A DNA stretch of 64,000 nt from an uncultured Eubacteriales bacterium (GCA_934643185.1 CAKUBN010000004.1:1-64000), one strand, 5' to 3'; positions 50,248 through 59,693 are shown, numbered from the stretch's first letter. A program made the numbers and translations. Notes: generated by a model from the sequence alone, not told the origin.

Positions 50248-50401
50248 CTGTGCCGATACTAAACACCCGGCACAGTGTGAGGTGCGCAAAAAGATGTCCA
50301 TACCGTCGGGAAACCGCGCGGGCAAGAAGCAGCTTGAGGTGTGGCCGACTTCTCTTTTTTTGTTTAGACAAAATGCGCACCGGAAAGGCAACCGGTATAT
50401 T

Positions 50402-52198
50402 GTGAAAAAGGAAAAACGCACGACCATTCTGCGGTTTTACTCCTTTACAAAGGGACTGCGCCACAATTTTGTGCTGGCGCTGCTCACCATGGCGATCTCG
50501 GTCTTCGCCGGGTACATGACACCGCAGATCATCCGCGTGACGGTAGACTCCGTCATCAACGACTCCCCGTTCAACCTCCCCTCGTTTTTGGCAACACAGA
50601 TCGAAAACATGGGCGGGCGGGACTTCTTACGTCAAAATCTCATTCTATGCGCCTTGGCATCGCTTTTGTTCGCGGTGCTCGCGGGCATTTCCACGTACCT
50701 TTCGCGCATGAATATGGCAAAGGGCTGCGAGGGCACCGTGACGAAGATCCGCAACACGCTGTTTTCGCACATTCAGCGCCTGCCCTACGCATGGCACAAC
50801 AAAAACCAGACCGGCGACATCATCCAGAGATGCACGCAGGATGTCGACCTCATTCACAACTTTATCAACGACCAGATGATGGAGCTTGTGCGCGTGGTGT
50901 TCCTCATCGTCGTCTCGCTCGCCTTGATGTTCGCCATGAACGTGAAGCTCGCGCTCATCGCCTTTATTTTTATCCCGATCGTCGTGGGGTATTCCCTCAT
51001 TTTCTTCGTCATCGTAGGCGACCGCTTCCGCATTGCGGATGAAGCCGAGGGCAAGCTGACCGCCATGGTGCAGGAAAACCTGACCGGCGTGCGCGTGGTG
51101 CGCGCGTTCGGCCGCGAGCGCTTTGAAAAAGACAAATTCAATAAGCAGAACGACCTCTTCTCCGACCTCTGGGTGCGCCTCGGCCATGTGATGGGCGTCA
51201 ACTGGGGCATCGGCGATCTGCTCTCCGGCATCCAGGTCTTGACCATCATCGCCGCCGGCATCCTCTTCGTTGTAAACGACGCCATCACAGAGGGCGAGTA
51301 CCTCGCATTCGTCGCGTACAACTCCATGCTCGTGTGGCCTACGCGCAGCCTTGGCCGTCTTTTGAGCGAGCTCTCAAAGACCGGCATCAGCTCCAAGCGT
51401 ATTTTTGAAATTCTCGACGCAGAGCCAGAAAAGGATGCGGAGGATCCCGTCACCCCGCCCATGGACCGCGACATTGAGTTTAAGCACGTCAATTTCTCCT
51501 ACGGCACCTCCGGCGAAGTGCTGCACGACATCAACCTCAAAATTCCCGCCGGCACTACGCTCGGCATTTTGGGCTCCACGGGCAGCGGCAAAAGCACGCT
51601 GACCTACCTTTTAGACCGCCTTTACGAGCTGCCGGAGGGCTCCGGCACCATTGCCATCGGCGGCGTGGATATCCGTAAAATCGCGCTTTCGCACCTGCGC
51701 GGCAACATCGGCATCGTTCTGCAGGAGCCGTTCCTGTTCTCAAAGAGCTTTAAGGACACCATTTCAGACGGTTCCGACCGCCACGATATTGAAAGCGTGC
51801 GTGAATACGCCCGCCTCGCCGTCATCGACGACACCATCGACCGCTTCTCTGAGGGCTACGATACCCAGATCGGCGAGCGCGGCGTGACGATCTCCGGCGG
51901 CCAGAAGCAGCGCGTCGCCATCGCCCGCATGCTCATGCAGAATACGCCCATCAAAATTTTCGACGACTCTCTTTCCGCCGTCGATATGGAGACCGACGCG
52001 AAAATTCGCGAATCCATCAACAAAAACGTGCGCGGCACAACGATCCTCATCGCCCACCGCATCACGACCATCATGAATGCCGACCAGATCATCGTCATGG
52101 ACAAGGGCCGCATCGTGCAGCGCGGCACGCACGAGACGCTCTCGAAGGAAGACGGCATTTACAAACGCATTTACGACACACAGCGCTCGGCTACCTAA
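50402..52198 (+). CDS. Heterodimeric ABC exporter, subunit 1 (degenerate Walker B)
   Basis: The roughly 598-aa half-transporter has six TM helices and an ABC domain with Walker A GSTGSGKST, Q-loop, intact signature ISGGQKQR, and a Walker B that ends IFDDSLSAVD: the catalytic Glu is replaced by Asp. This is the pattern of LmrC/BmrC/TM287-type subunits. GTG 50402 is the likely start by homology; the SD is weak and sits in a hairpin. It exports lipids, drugs or peptides. Confidence 0.88.
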   Translation: MKKEKRTTILRFYSFTKGLRHNFVLALLTMAISVFAGYMTPQIIRVTVDSVINDSPFNLPSFLATQIENMGGRDFLRQNLILCALASLLFAVLAGISTYLSRMNMAKGCEGTVTKIRNTLFSHIQRLPYAWHNKNQTGDIIQRCTQDVDLIHNFINDQMMELVRVVFLIVVSLALMFAMNVKLALIAFIFIPIVVGYSLIFFVIVGDRFRIADEAEGKLTAMVQENLTGVRVVRAFGRERFEKDKFNKQNDLFSDLWVRLGHVMGVNWGIGDLLSGIQVLTIIAAGILFVVNDAITEGEYLAFVAYNSMLVWPTRSLGRLLSELSKTGISSKRIFEILDAEPEKDAEDPVTPPMDRDIEFKHVNFSYGTSGEVLHDINLKIPAGTTLGILGSTGSGKSTLTYLLDRLYELPEGSGTIAIGGVDIRKIALSHLRGNIGIVLQEPFLFSKSFKDTISDGSDRHDIESVREYARLAVIDDTIDRFSEGYDTQIGERGVTISGGQKQRVAIARMLMQNTPIKIFDDSLSAVDMETDAKIRESINKNVRGTTILIAHRITTIMNADQIIVMDKGRIVQRGTHETLSKEDGIYKRIYDTQRSAT

Positions 52199-52222
52199 GC
52201 CGCGCATGGGGTATTTACCGAT

Positions 52223-54031
52223 ATGAAAACGAAAAACAAATCCTTACAAACGTGGGCAAAGCTGCTTCCATTCCTTGCCCCGTACAAATGGCAGATGATC
52301 CTCATCATCGCGCTGATGATCCTCGGCGCCTGTTTTGACATGGTGCAGCCGCTTTTTTCCGGCTACGCCGTGGATAATTTCATCGAGCCGCGCACCACAG
52401 AGGGGCTTATCCCCTTTACGGTCGTCTACCTCTCCATGGTCGTTGTGCAGACCATCACCACCATTTTAATGGCCATCTACGCCCTGAAGGTGGAAATGTA
52501 CCTTGGCCGCGACTTAAAGCGCAAGCTTTTCGACCATTTGCAGACGCTCGACTTTTCCTACTACAACACAACGCCCGTCGGCACCATTATGGCGCGCTTG
52601 ATGAGCGACACCGGCAAGATCGGCACGGTTTTGGCGTGGAGCCTTGTGGATATTTTCTGGAGCTCCATGTATGTGCTCGGCTGCGTCGTCATCATGCTGT
52701 TCGTCAACTGGAAGCTCGCGCTCATCCTCATCGCGATCATCCCGGTCATCGCCGCCATCACGGTCGTGTTCCAAAAGAAAATTCTGGCCGTAAACCGCCG
52801 CGTGCGCGCCATCAATGCCGAGGTCACCCGTCACTATAACGAGGGTATCTCCGGCGCAAAGACCTCCAAAACGCTCGTCATCGAGCAGAAAAACGACGAC
52901 GCATTCGAAAAGGTCGCCGAGGATATGCGCACCACCACCATTCGCTCCGTGCGCCTGAACGCCGTGTACATTCCGATCATCAGCTTTCTGACCGCCATCG
53001 GCGTCGCTATGGTCTTAAATCAGGGCGGCAACATGGTGCTGTTCGGCGACATCACCGTCGGCGAAATGACCGTGTTCATCAACTACGCTTTGATCATCGC
53101 CGACCCGGTGCAGCAGCTTGCGCGCACCATCTCGAACTTTATCTCCACACAGGTCAACATCGAGCGCGTTTCCGCCCTGTTGGAGCGCGAGCCGCTCATT
53201 AAAGATACGCCCGCCGTCATCGAAAAATATGGCACCGCGTTCGACCCCAAAAGAGAAAACTGGGAGCCGATCGAGGGGCACATCACGTTTGACGACGTGA
53301 CGTTCCGCTACCCGGACGGCGTGGAAAACGTCTTAGAGCACTTCTCGCTCGATATTCCCGCTGGCACCACAGTCGCCATCGTCGGTGAAACGGGCGCGGG
53401 CAAAAGCACGCTCGTCAACCTCGCCTGCCGCTTCTTCGAGCCCACCGAGGGCCGCATCCTCATCGACGGCAAGGATTACCGCGAGCGCTCCATGCTGTGG
53501 CTGCACTCCAGCATCGGCTACGTGCTGCAAACGCCGCACCTCTTTTCCGGCAGCGTGCGCGATAACATCCGCTACGGCCGCTTAGACGCAACGGATGAAG
53601 AGATCGAAGCCGCCGCAAAGCTTGTCAGCGCACATGACGCCATCATGCACATGGAAAACGGCTACGACAGCGACGTCGGCGAGGGCGGCGACCAGCTTTC
53701 CACCGGCGAAAAGCAGCTCATCTCGTTTGCAAGAGCCGTTTTGGCAGACCCGCGCATTTTCGTCTTAGACGAAGCCACCGCGTCCATCGATACCAAAACC
53801 GAGGAGCTCATCCAGCACGCCATTTCCACGCTGCTTGAAAACCGCACCTCGTTCCTCATCGCGCACCGCCTCTCGACCATTCGCCATGCCGACCTCATTC
53901 TGGTCGTCCGCGCAGGCAAGATCATCGAGCAGGGCACGCACGAAGAACTCTTAAAGAAGCAAGGCTACTACGCCGACCTCTACAATAAGCAGTTCGAGCA
54001 GGAAAATGTGAAAAACGTGTTTGGAGAATAG
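52223..54031 (+). CDS. Heterodimeric ABC exporter, subunit 2 (degenerate signature)
   Basis: The 602-aa partner has six TM helices, Walker A GETGAGKST, canonical Walker B FVLDEATASID with the catalytic Glu, and a degenerate signature LSTGEKQ. Paired with subunit 1 this gives one consensus and one degenerate ATP site, as in LmrCD/BmrCD/TM287-288. ATG 52223 follows the first gene by 24 bp. Confidence 0.9.
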   Translation: MKTKNKSLQTWAKLLPFLAPYKWQMILIIALMILGACFDMVQPLFSGYAVDNFIEPRTTEGLIPFTVVYLSMVVVQTITTILMAIYALKVEMYLGRDLKRKLFDHLQTLDFSYYNTTPVGTIMARLMSDTGKIGTVLAWSLVDIFWSSMYVLGCVVIMLFVNWKLALILIAIIPVIAAITVVFQKKILAVNRRVRAINAEVTRHYNEGISGAKTSKTLVIEQKNDDAFEKVAEDMRTTTIRSVRLNAVYIPIISFLTAIGVAMVLNQGGNMVLFGDITVGEMTVFINYALIIADPVQQLARTISNFISTQVNIERVSALLEREPLIKDTPAVIEKYGTAFDPKRENWEPIEGHITFDDVTFRYPDGVENVLEHFSLDIPAGTTVAIVGETGAGKSTLVNLACRFFEPTEGRILIDGKDYRERSMLWLHSSIGYVLQTPHLFSGSVRDNIRYGRLDATDEEIEAAAKLVSAHDAIMHMENGYDSDVGEGGDQLSTGEKQLISFARAVLADPRIFVLDEATASIDTKTEELIQHAISTLLENRTSFLIAHRLSTIRHADLILVVRAGKIIEQGTHEELLKKQGYYADLYNKQFEQENVKNVFGE

Positions 54032-54047
54032 GCTGACGGCAACCGTG

Positions 54048-54247
54048 GTCAAAAGTCTTTGATTAAACTTTCTTCGAGAAAGTTTACAGGTTCTTAGGGC
54101 AGCGCCCTAAGTCGCCATTCGCAAATGGCGAAACCCTTTTGCTTAACAAAAAACTAGGAAGGTAGATTTGAACGTCCGGGGGACGTTCAAATCGTAGGGA
54201 ACCCAGTTGCATGGGTTCCCTGAAAGGGCGGCACAAAGCCGCCCTTT
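54048..54247 (+). repeat. Multi-hairpin element E7
   Basis: Full copy on plus: H1 54064-54086, H2 54093-54111, H3 54113-54130, linker mini-hairpin CTTA/TAGG with a forward U-G pair, H5 54165-54193, H6 54197-54220, H7 54223-54247 with T tail. It lies just after the ABC operon and may end its transcript. Confidence 0.88.
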
Positions 54248-54303
54248 TTATATAACTATGAGGTTGCGTTAGTGCTACGTATCTCTCCCATTCCCTCAAT
54301 CAG
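54248..54303 (+). repeat. Dispersed repeat tail, copy 2
   Basis: Directly abuts H7 of E7 and aligns with the minus strand of 10494-10550, so it seems to be a less conserved outer part of the element. Confidence 0.5.
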
Positions 54304-54321
54304 ATGGAAACAATATAAAAA

Positions 54322-54360
54322 AGGCGGGCGAAAACTTTTATCAACCGTTTTCGTCCGCCT
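54322..54360 (-). terminator. Terminator of the fatty acid operon
   Basis: A 14-bp stem (AGGCGGGCGAAAAC / GTTTTCGTCCGCCT, one imperfect pair) followed on minus by TTTTTTATAT, 9 bp past the accA stop. Confidence 0.85.
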
Positions 54361-54369
54361 CTGCTTATT

Positions 54370-55140
54370 TTAATACTTTCTAAACCGCTCATAACGCTCT
54401 TTTAAAAGCGTTTCGGTGTCTTCCTCACACAGTGCATCTGTCTGCACGGCGAGCATTTCCTTCACTCTGCTGAAAAGCTCCGCCTTCGTTTTGCCGGATT
54501 CGCTGATGACGCGCTCCACAACGCCCAGTTTTTCCATGTCCTGCGCCGTCAGGTGCAGGCACTCTGCGGCTTCCTTCGCTTTCTTTACATCTTTCCAGAG
54601 AATGCTCGCGCAGCCCTCCGGGGAAACGACGGAATACACGGCGTTCTCCAAAATCCACACGCGGTCCGCAACCGCCAGCGCAAGTGCGCCGCCGCTGCCG
54701 CCTTCACCGACCAAAATCGAGATGACCGGCGTTTTCAGCCCGATCATTTCCACAAGGTTTTCGGCAATGGCCTGTCCCTGCCCGCGCTCCTCTGCGCCGA
54801 TGCCGCAGAACGCGCCGGAGGTATCCACAAAGCAAATGACCGGGCGATGGAATTTCTCTGCCTGCTTCATCAGGCGCAGCGCCTTTCGGTAGCCCTCCGG
54901 GTTCGGCGAACCGAAGTTGCGGTAGACCTTATCCTTTGTGTCTGCGCCCTTTTCGATGGCGATGACCGTCACCGCGCGGCCGCCGAGCGTCGCGATGCCG
55001 CCGATGACCGCAGGGTCATCCGCAAAACGGCGGTCGCCGTGCAGCTCAATGAAATCCGGGAAAATATTCTGAATGAAGCTGAGGCCGCTCGGGCGTCCCT
55101 TGCCGCGAGCAAGCTGAACCTTTTCGTATGCCGTTGCCAT
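54370..55140 (-). CDS. accA: Acetyl-CoA carboxylase carboxyltransferase subunit alpha
   Basis: The 256-aa crotonase-fold protein has IQNIFPDFIELHGDR, GAFCGIGAEERGQ and GEGGSGGALAL, the acetyl-CoA/carboxybiotin site of AccA. It pairs with AccD to move the carboxyl group to acetyl-CoA. Its ATG overlaps the accD stop by one base (TAATG). Last gene of the operon. Confidence 0.95.
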   Translation of the reverse strand: MATAYEKVQLARGKGRPSGLSFIQNIFPDFIELHGDRRFADDPAVIGGIATLGGRAVTVIAIEKGADTKDKVYRNFGSPNPEGYRKALRLMKQAEKFHRPVICFVDTSGAFCGIGAEERGQGQAIAENLVEMIGLKTPVISILVGEGGSGGALALAVADRVWILENAVYSVVSPEGCASILWKDVKKAKEAAECLHLTAQDMEKLGVVERVISESGKTKAELFSRVKEMLAVQTDALCEEDTETLLKERYERFRKY

Positions 55141-56051
55141 TATGCTTCAGCCTCCTTTGTCTCACCTACATCCGCCTGCTGTACGCAGGCACCCTGTTTG
55201 CCCTCGTTGTGCAGACGCAGGAGCCGCGCGATCACTTCACGCTGCCGACTTCTCGGCGTGATGAGATCAATAAAGCCGTGCTCCAAAAGGAACTCTGCAC
55301 GCTGGAAGCCCTCCGGCAGCTTTTTGCGGATGGTCTGTTCAATGACACGCGCACCGGCAAAACCGACCATTGCATCAGGCTCCGCCATGATGACGTCGCC
55401 GTCCATGGCAAAGCTCGCCGTCACGCCGCCCGTTGTGGGGTCGGTCAGCACGGTGAGATAAAAGAGCCCTGCATCGCTGTGCAGGCGTACCGCGCCGCTC
55501 GTTTTCGCCATCTGCATCAAAGACAAAATGCCCTCCTGCATTCTGGCGCCGCCTGCCGCCGTAAAGCCGATAACAGACAGACGGTGCTCTGTGGCGTACT
55601 CAAACAAACGCGTGATCTTCTCGCCGACAACCGTGCCCATGCTGCCCATCATAAAATGCGGGTCCATGCAGAACACGGCGCAGTCCTCGCCCATTACCTT
55701 TGCGGTGCCGCAGACAACGGCTTCCTTTTCTCGGGTCGCAAGGCGCGCGCTTTTCAGTTTATTTTCATAGTTCGGAAACTCCAGAATGTCATGACTCGTC
55801 ATGTCGGCATCGAGCTCCGTAAACGTATCGTCGTCCGCCAAAAAGCTGATGCGCTGGCGTGCCGTCATGCGGAAATGGTGGCCGCAGCGGCAGACGTTCA
55901 GGTCGTCCCAAAGCTCGGAGACCGGGGTCTGCGTGCCGCACTTCGGGCATGTCATTGTGATCTCGTGCTGCTCCTCCTGCGGGTTTTTCAGTTGTTTTCC
56001 GCCCTTTTCCAGCTCATTCTGGGGCGAGCGGAACAGACCCATCAAATTCAT
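55140..56051 (-). CDS. accD: Acetyl-CoA carboxylase carboxyltransferase subunit beta
   Basis: The 303-aa protein has the N-terminal zinc ribbon (CPKCGTQ, then CRCGHHF) and crotonase fold (GGARMQEGILSLMQMAK). It forms the alpha2beta2 transferase with AccA. Confidence 0.95.
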   Translation of the reverse strand: MNLMGLFRSPQNELEKGGKQLKNPQEEQHEITMTCPKCGTQTPVSELWDDLNVCRCGHHFRMTARQRISFLADDDTFTELDADMTSHDILEFPNYENKLKSARLATREKEAVVCGTAKVMGEDCAVFCMDPHFMMGSMGTVVGEKITRLFEYATEHRLSVIGFTAAGGARMQEGILSLMQMAKTSGAVRLHSDAGLFYLTVLTDPTTGGVTASFAMDGDVIMAEPDAMVGFAGARVIEQTIRKKLPEGFQRAEFLLEHGFIDLITPRSRQREVIARLLRLHNEGKQGACVQQADVGETKEAEA

Positions 56052-56083
56052 AACGGTCTACTCCCTTCGGTAAATGAACTTCC

Positions 56084-57397
56084 TCAGCCCTCACGGTTTT
56101 TGATGAAGTCCGTATAATAATCTCCGCTGTGGAAAACGGGGTCGCGGATAATATCGATCTGATCTTCAATGTTGTTCGGCAAACCGCCGATGACAAGCTC
56201 GCACAAGGCGGACTGCATCTTGCGTATCGCTTCTTCTCTTGTCGAAGAAAACACGATCATCTTGCCGAGCATGGAATCGTAAAACGGCGGCACCTCGTAG
56301 CCCTGATATAAGAACGTATCAAAGCGCACCCACGGGCCGGACGGAATGTGCAGGAAATTCACTTTGCCCACGCCGCCCGCGTTGATGCGGCACTCGATCG
56401 CCGCGCCGCGCACTTTAATGTCTGCCTGCGTGCAGTCAAGCTCTACACCCGCTGCAATGCGGATCTGCCACTTTACAATGTCTTTGCCGGTGACGAGCTC
56501 CGAAATAGGATGCTCTACCTGAAGGCGCGTGTTCATTTCCATAAAATAGAAATTCTTGTCGCGGTCCATCAAAAATTCCACCGTACCGGCGTTCACATAG
56601 CCCGCGGCTTTCGCCGCTTTCGTCGCCGCCTCAAACAGCTCGGCGCGCTTTTCCTTTGTCACACCGGGCGAAGGGGATTCTTCAATCAGCTTCTGGTTAT
56701 TGCGCTGAATGGAGCATTCGCGCTCGCCAAGGCACACCACGTGTCCCTGCTCGTCACAGAGCAGCTGCACCTCTATGTGTTTTGCCGGATAAATGTATTT
56801 TTCCATGTACATGCGACCGTCACCGAACGCCTGCTGCGCTTCGCTTGATGCCGTTTTAAACGCCTGTTCCAGCTCGTCCTCGGTCTTTACAAGTCGAATG
56901 CCCTTGCCGCCGCCGCCTGCCGATGCTTTTAACATGACGGGGTAGCCGATCTCCTTTGCCGCCTTTTTGGCTTCGTCGACATTTTCCAAAATGCCGCTGC
57001 CCGGAATAATCGGCACGCCGGACGCTTTCATCAGTCTGCGTGCGGCGTCCTTATCGCCCATGCGGTCGATGAGTTCGCCGGACGGGCCCACAAACGCGAT
57101 GCCGTACTTTTTGCACAGCTTCGCAAACGAAGCATTTTCCGCCAAAAAGCCGTAGCCGGGGTGAATGGCCTGCGCTTTCGACGCAATGGCCGCGCTGATG
57201 ATGCGCTCCTGATTCAAATAGCTGTCCTTCGCCGCCGCCTCGCCGATGCAGATGGCTTCATCGGCCAGCGCCACGTGGATAGACTCCGCGTCCGCCTTGG
57301 AATACACCGCCACGGTGCGGATGCCCATTTCCTTGCAGGCACGAATAATGCGCACCGCGATTTCGCCGCGGTTCGCGATAAGCAGTTTCGTAAACAT
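56084..57397 (-). CDS. accC: Biotin carboxylase
   Basis: The 437-aa ATP-grasp enzyme has FTKLLIANRGEIAVRIIRA (start), the ATP lid KASAGGGGKGIR, HIEVQLLCDEQGHV, and MEMNTRLQVEHP. It carboxylates biotin on AccB. ATG 57397 behind AAAGGAA. Confidence 0.95.
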   Translation of the reverse strand: MFTKLLIANRGEIAVRIIRACKEMGIRTVAVYSKADAESIHVALADEAICIGEAAAKDSYLNQERIISAAIASKAQAIHPGYGFLAENASFAKLCKKYGIAFVGPSGELIDRMGDKDAARRLMKASGVPIIPGSGILENVDEAKKAAKEIGYPVMLKASAGGGGKGIRLVKTEDELEQAFKTASSEAQQAFGDGRMYMEKYIYPAKHIEVQLLCDEQGHVVCLGERECSIQRNNQKLIEESPSPGVTKEKRAELFEAATKAAKAAGYVNAGTVEFLMDRDKNFYFMEMNTRLQVEHPISELVTGKDIVKWQIRIAAGVELDCTQADIKVRGAAIECRINAGGVGKVNFLHIPSGPWVRFDTFLYQGYEVPPFYDSMLGKMIVFSSTREEAIRKMQSALCELVIGGLPNNIEDQIDIIRDPVFHSGDYYTDFIKNREG

Positions 57398-57419
57398 AGC
57401 CTGTTCCTTTCCGCCGGGC

Positions 57420-57836
57420 TTACGCCTTGACGAGCGCAAACGAGAACTCTGCCGAAACGCAGACTTTGCCGTTTACGCGGCCCGTACCCTTTGCAAAATA
57501 GAACATGCCGCGCTGGCGCACGAGCTCGCACTCGGTCTCCAGCGTATCACCGGGCTTCACCATGCCGCGGAACTTCACCTTATCGAGGCTCGTAAACACC
57601 GGGGTCATGCCCTCCGATGCACCGTCTGCGAGCAGCACGCAGGCGCTCTGCGCCAGCATTTCGCACTGAATCACGCCCGGCACGATGGGGTTACCCGGAA
57701 AATGGCCCTGCAAAAAGTATTCGTCACCGCGGATGTGGCACTTGCCGAACGCTTTGCCGTCAATGAGCTCCACTTCGTCTACGAGGAGCATCGGCTCGCG
57801 GTGCGGCAGGATCTTTTTGATCTCTTCCTTGTTCAT
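57420..57836 (-). CDS. fabZ: 3-hydroxyacyl-ACP dehydratase FabZ
   Basis: The 138-aa hot-dog protein has the active-site His in HFPGNPIVPGV and the Glu in QCEMLAQ. It dehydrates 3-hydroxyacyl-ACP to trans-2-enoyl-ACP. Confidence 0.95.
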   Translation of the reverse strand: MNKEEIKKILPHREPMLLVDEVELIDGKAFGKCHIRGDEYFLQGHFPGNPIVPGVIQCEMLAQSACVLLADGASEGMTPVFTSLDKVKFRGMVKPGDTLETECELVRQRGMFYFAKGTGRVNGKVCVSAEFSFALVKA

Positions 57837-57909
57837 CTAACGTATTCCTTTCCACGGAAAAATCCCGGGGACGCGCATTTTTTTGGCGGCGCTCCGGGAG
57901 CTTTTCATC

Positions 57910-58344
57910 TTAAATAATGCGGAACAACGGCTGGTCGTATTCGACGACCTGCCCGTTGCCGACGCAAATCTCGGCAATCTCGCCGTCCATTTCGCTGTTG
58001 ATCTCGTTCATCAGCTTCATGGCCTCAATGATGCAGAGCGTGTCGCCCTTGTGCACCGTGTCGCCCACGGCGACGAACGGCTTGCTGTCCGGAGACGGCG
58101 CGGCGTAAAACACGCCTACGGCAGGGCTTTTTACATAAACGCCCTCTTTCTCCTTCACTTCCGCAATGGGCTCCGTCGTGTGCATCTGCTCCGGCACGGC
58201 GGGCTGCACGGCGTTCAGGATCGGCGCCGCCTGCACGACCTGCGCGGCGCGCTCGATGACGATATTTTCGCCGTTTATTTCCAGCTTCGTCAGCTCGTTC
58301 TGCTTGACGATCTCCGCCAAAGCCGCAATGTCTTTAATATTCAC
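57910..58344 (-). CDS. accB: Biotin carboxyl carrier protein
   Basis: The 144-aa protein has an Ala/Pro-rich linker and a biotinyl domain with the biotinylated Lys in IIEAMKLMNEI and the thumb region typical of AccB. Confidence 0.95.
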   Translation of the reverse strand: MNIKDIAALAEIVKQNELTKLEINGENIVIERAAQVVQAAPILNAVQPAVPEQMHTTEPIAEVKEKEGVYVKSPAVGVFYAAPSPDSKPFVAVGDTVHKGDTLCIIEAMKLMNEINSEMDGEIAEICVGNGQVVEYDQPLFRII

Positions 58345-58423
58345 AAACGTCCCTCCGTTGAATCAAGCGGTATTTATCCGGGTATTCCCGCAGACGCCCT
58401 GCGGTGTCGTACCCTATATTTTA

Positions 58424-59659
58424 CTACAAAACCTTGCGAATTGCAATACAAGCGTTGTGGCCGCCAAAGCCGAGGGAAACGGACAGGGCGAGGTCAAGGT
58501 CAACCTTTCTCGCTTCGTTCGGGCAGACGTCAAGGTCGCAGTCCGGGTCCGGTTCTTTGTAGTTGATGGTCGGCGGAACGATGCCCTCTTTCACCGCCAG
58601 CGCGGAAGCAATGGCCTCCACCGCGCCGGCCGCGCCCAACATGTGGCCCGTCATGGACTTTGTAGAGCTGATGACAACGTCATATGCGTGCTCGCCGAAC
58701 GCCTTTTTAATGGCCAGCGTCTCACTGCGCTCGTTGAGCGGCGTGCTGGTGCCGTGCGCGTTGATGTAAATTTTCTCGTTTGCAAGGTCCGCGCCCGCTT
58801 CTTCGTATGCCATGCGGATGGCTCTTGCGCCGCCGTTGCCCTCCGGATCCGGGGCAGTCATGTGGTGCGCGTCGTCCGTAGCGCCGTAGCCCACGATCTC
58901 CGCGTACATTCTCGCGCCGCGCGCCTTTGCGTGCTCATATTCTTCGAGAATAAGCGCCGCGCCGCCCTCGCCCATGACAAAGCCGCTTCTGCGCTTATCA
59001 AACGGGCAGCAAGCGTCTTCCGGGTCGGGGCAGGTGGTCAGCGCCGTCATATTGCCGAAGCCCGCCACGCCCACAGGGACGATGGCTGCTTCCGCGCCGC
59101 CGGCGATGATGGCATCGAGATAGCCGTGCTTAATGGCGCGGTACGCTTCACCGATCTCGTTGTTGCTCGTCGCGCACGCCGTGGTGATCGGCAGGCAGGA
59201 GCCCTGCGCGTTGAACTTAATGGCGATGTTGCCGCCCGCGATATTCGCAATGAGCATCGGGATAAAGTACGCGGAAACGCGGCGCGGGCCCTTTTCGTTC
59301 AGCGCCGTCATCTGATTGGAGAACGTCTGGATGCCGCCGATACCGGAACCGAAATACACGCCGAAGCGCTCCGGGTCGATCTTTCCCATGATTTCGCTGT
59401 CGTTCACCGCCTGCGTTGCCGCCGCAATAGCAAACTGCGAGAACGGGTCGTTCTTGCGCACTTCGCCCTTATCCATGTACAGCAGCGGGTCAAAATCCTT
59501 GACCTCCGCCGCCACGTGTGCTTTAAAGTCTGTGGAGTCAAACTTCGTGATCTTCGTAATGCCGCACTTGCCGGCCTTCAGGTTTTCCCAGAACGTATCC
59601 ACATCGTTGCCGATGGGGGTAACTGCGCCGAGACCCGTGATAACTACTCTTCTTTCCAT
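58424..59659 (-). CDS. fabF: 3-oxoacyl-ACP synthase II
   Basis: The 411-aa condensing enzyme has Cys in TTACATSNNEIG, His in NAHGTSTPLNE and His in STKSMTGHMLGAAG. It elongates acyl-ACP with malonyl-ACP. Its SD is separated from the start by a palindrome. Confidence 0.95.
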   Translation of the reverse strand: MERRVVITGLGAVTPIGNDVDTFWENLKAGKCGITKITKFDSTDFKAHVAAEVKDFDPLLYMDKGEVRKNDPFSQFAIAAATQAVNDSEIMGKIDPERFGVYFGSGIGGIQTFSNQMTALNEKGPRRVSAYFIPMLIANIAGGNIAIKFNAQGSCLPITTACATSNNEIGEAYRAIKHGYLDAIIAGGAEAAIVPVGVAGFGNMTALTTCPDPEDACCPFDKRRSGFVMGEGGAALILEEYEHAKARGARMYAEIVGYGATDDAHHMTAPDPEGNGGARAIRMAYEEAGADLANEKIYINAHGTSTPLNERSETLAIKKAFGEHAYDVVISSTKSMTGHMLGAAGAVEAIASALAVKEGIVPPTINYKEPDPDCDLDVCPNEARKVDLDLALSVSLGFGGHNACIAIRKVL

Positions 59660-59668
59660 ATTTTTCAG

Positions 59669-59693
59669 GCTTCCGAATCGGAAGCACTCCTTT
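59669..59693 (-). promoter_or_regulatory. SD plus 17-bp palindrome before fabF
   Basis: AAAGGAG (59687-59693, minus) and the ATG at 59659 are separated by GCTTCCGATTCGGAAGC (59669-59685), arms of 8 around one base. It may be an RNA hairpin that sets SD spacing, or a protein-binding site. Confidence 0.5.

Larger units (their letters stand above)
49781..50401. other. Gene-free 620-bp region: divergent promoters and long ABC leader
   Basis: No coding sequence with an SD is supported. The left part (49781-49906) is the leader and promoter of the hemolysin III-like gene. The right part holds a promoter at 50053-50081 and a leader of about 310 nt with several hairpins (including CTGTGCCG/CGGCACAG at 50248-50275 and ACCGG/CCGGT next to the start) and a terminator. 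Confidence 0.6.

Noticed and set aside
50103..50405. 100-codon ORF across the ABC leader whose TGA overlaps the GTG start of the exporter.
   Set aside because: No SD, Arg/Cys-rich composition unlike a protein, and it spans the leader terminator. Coupling through the GTGA overlap cannot be excluded.
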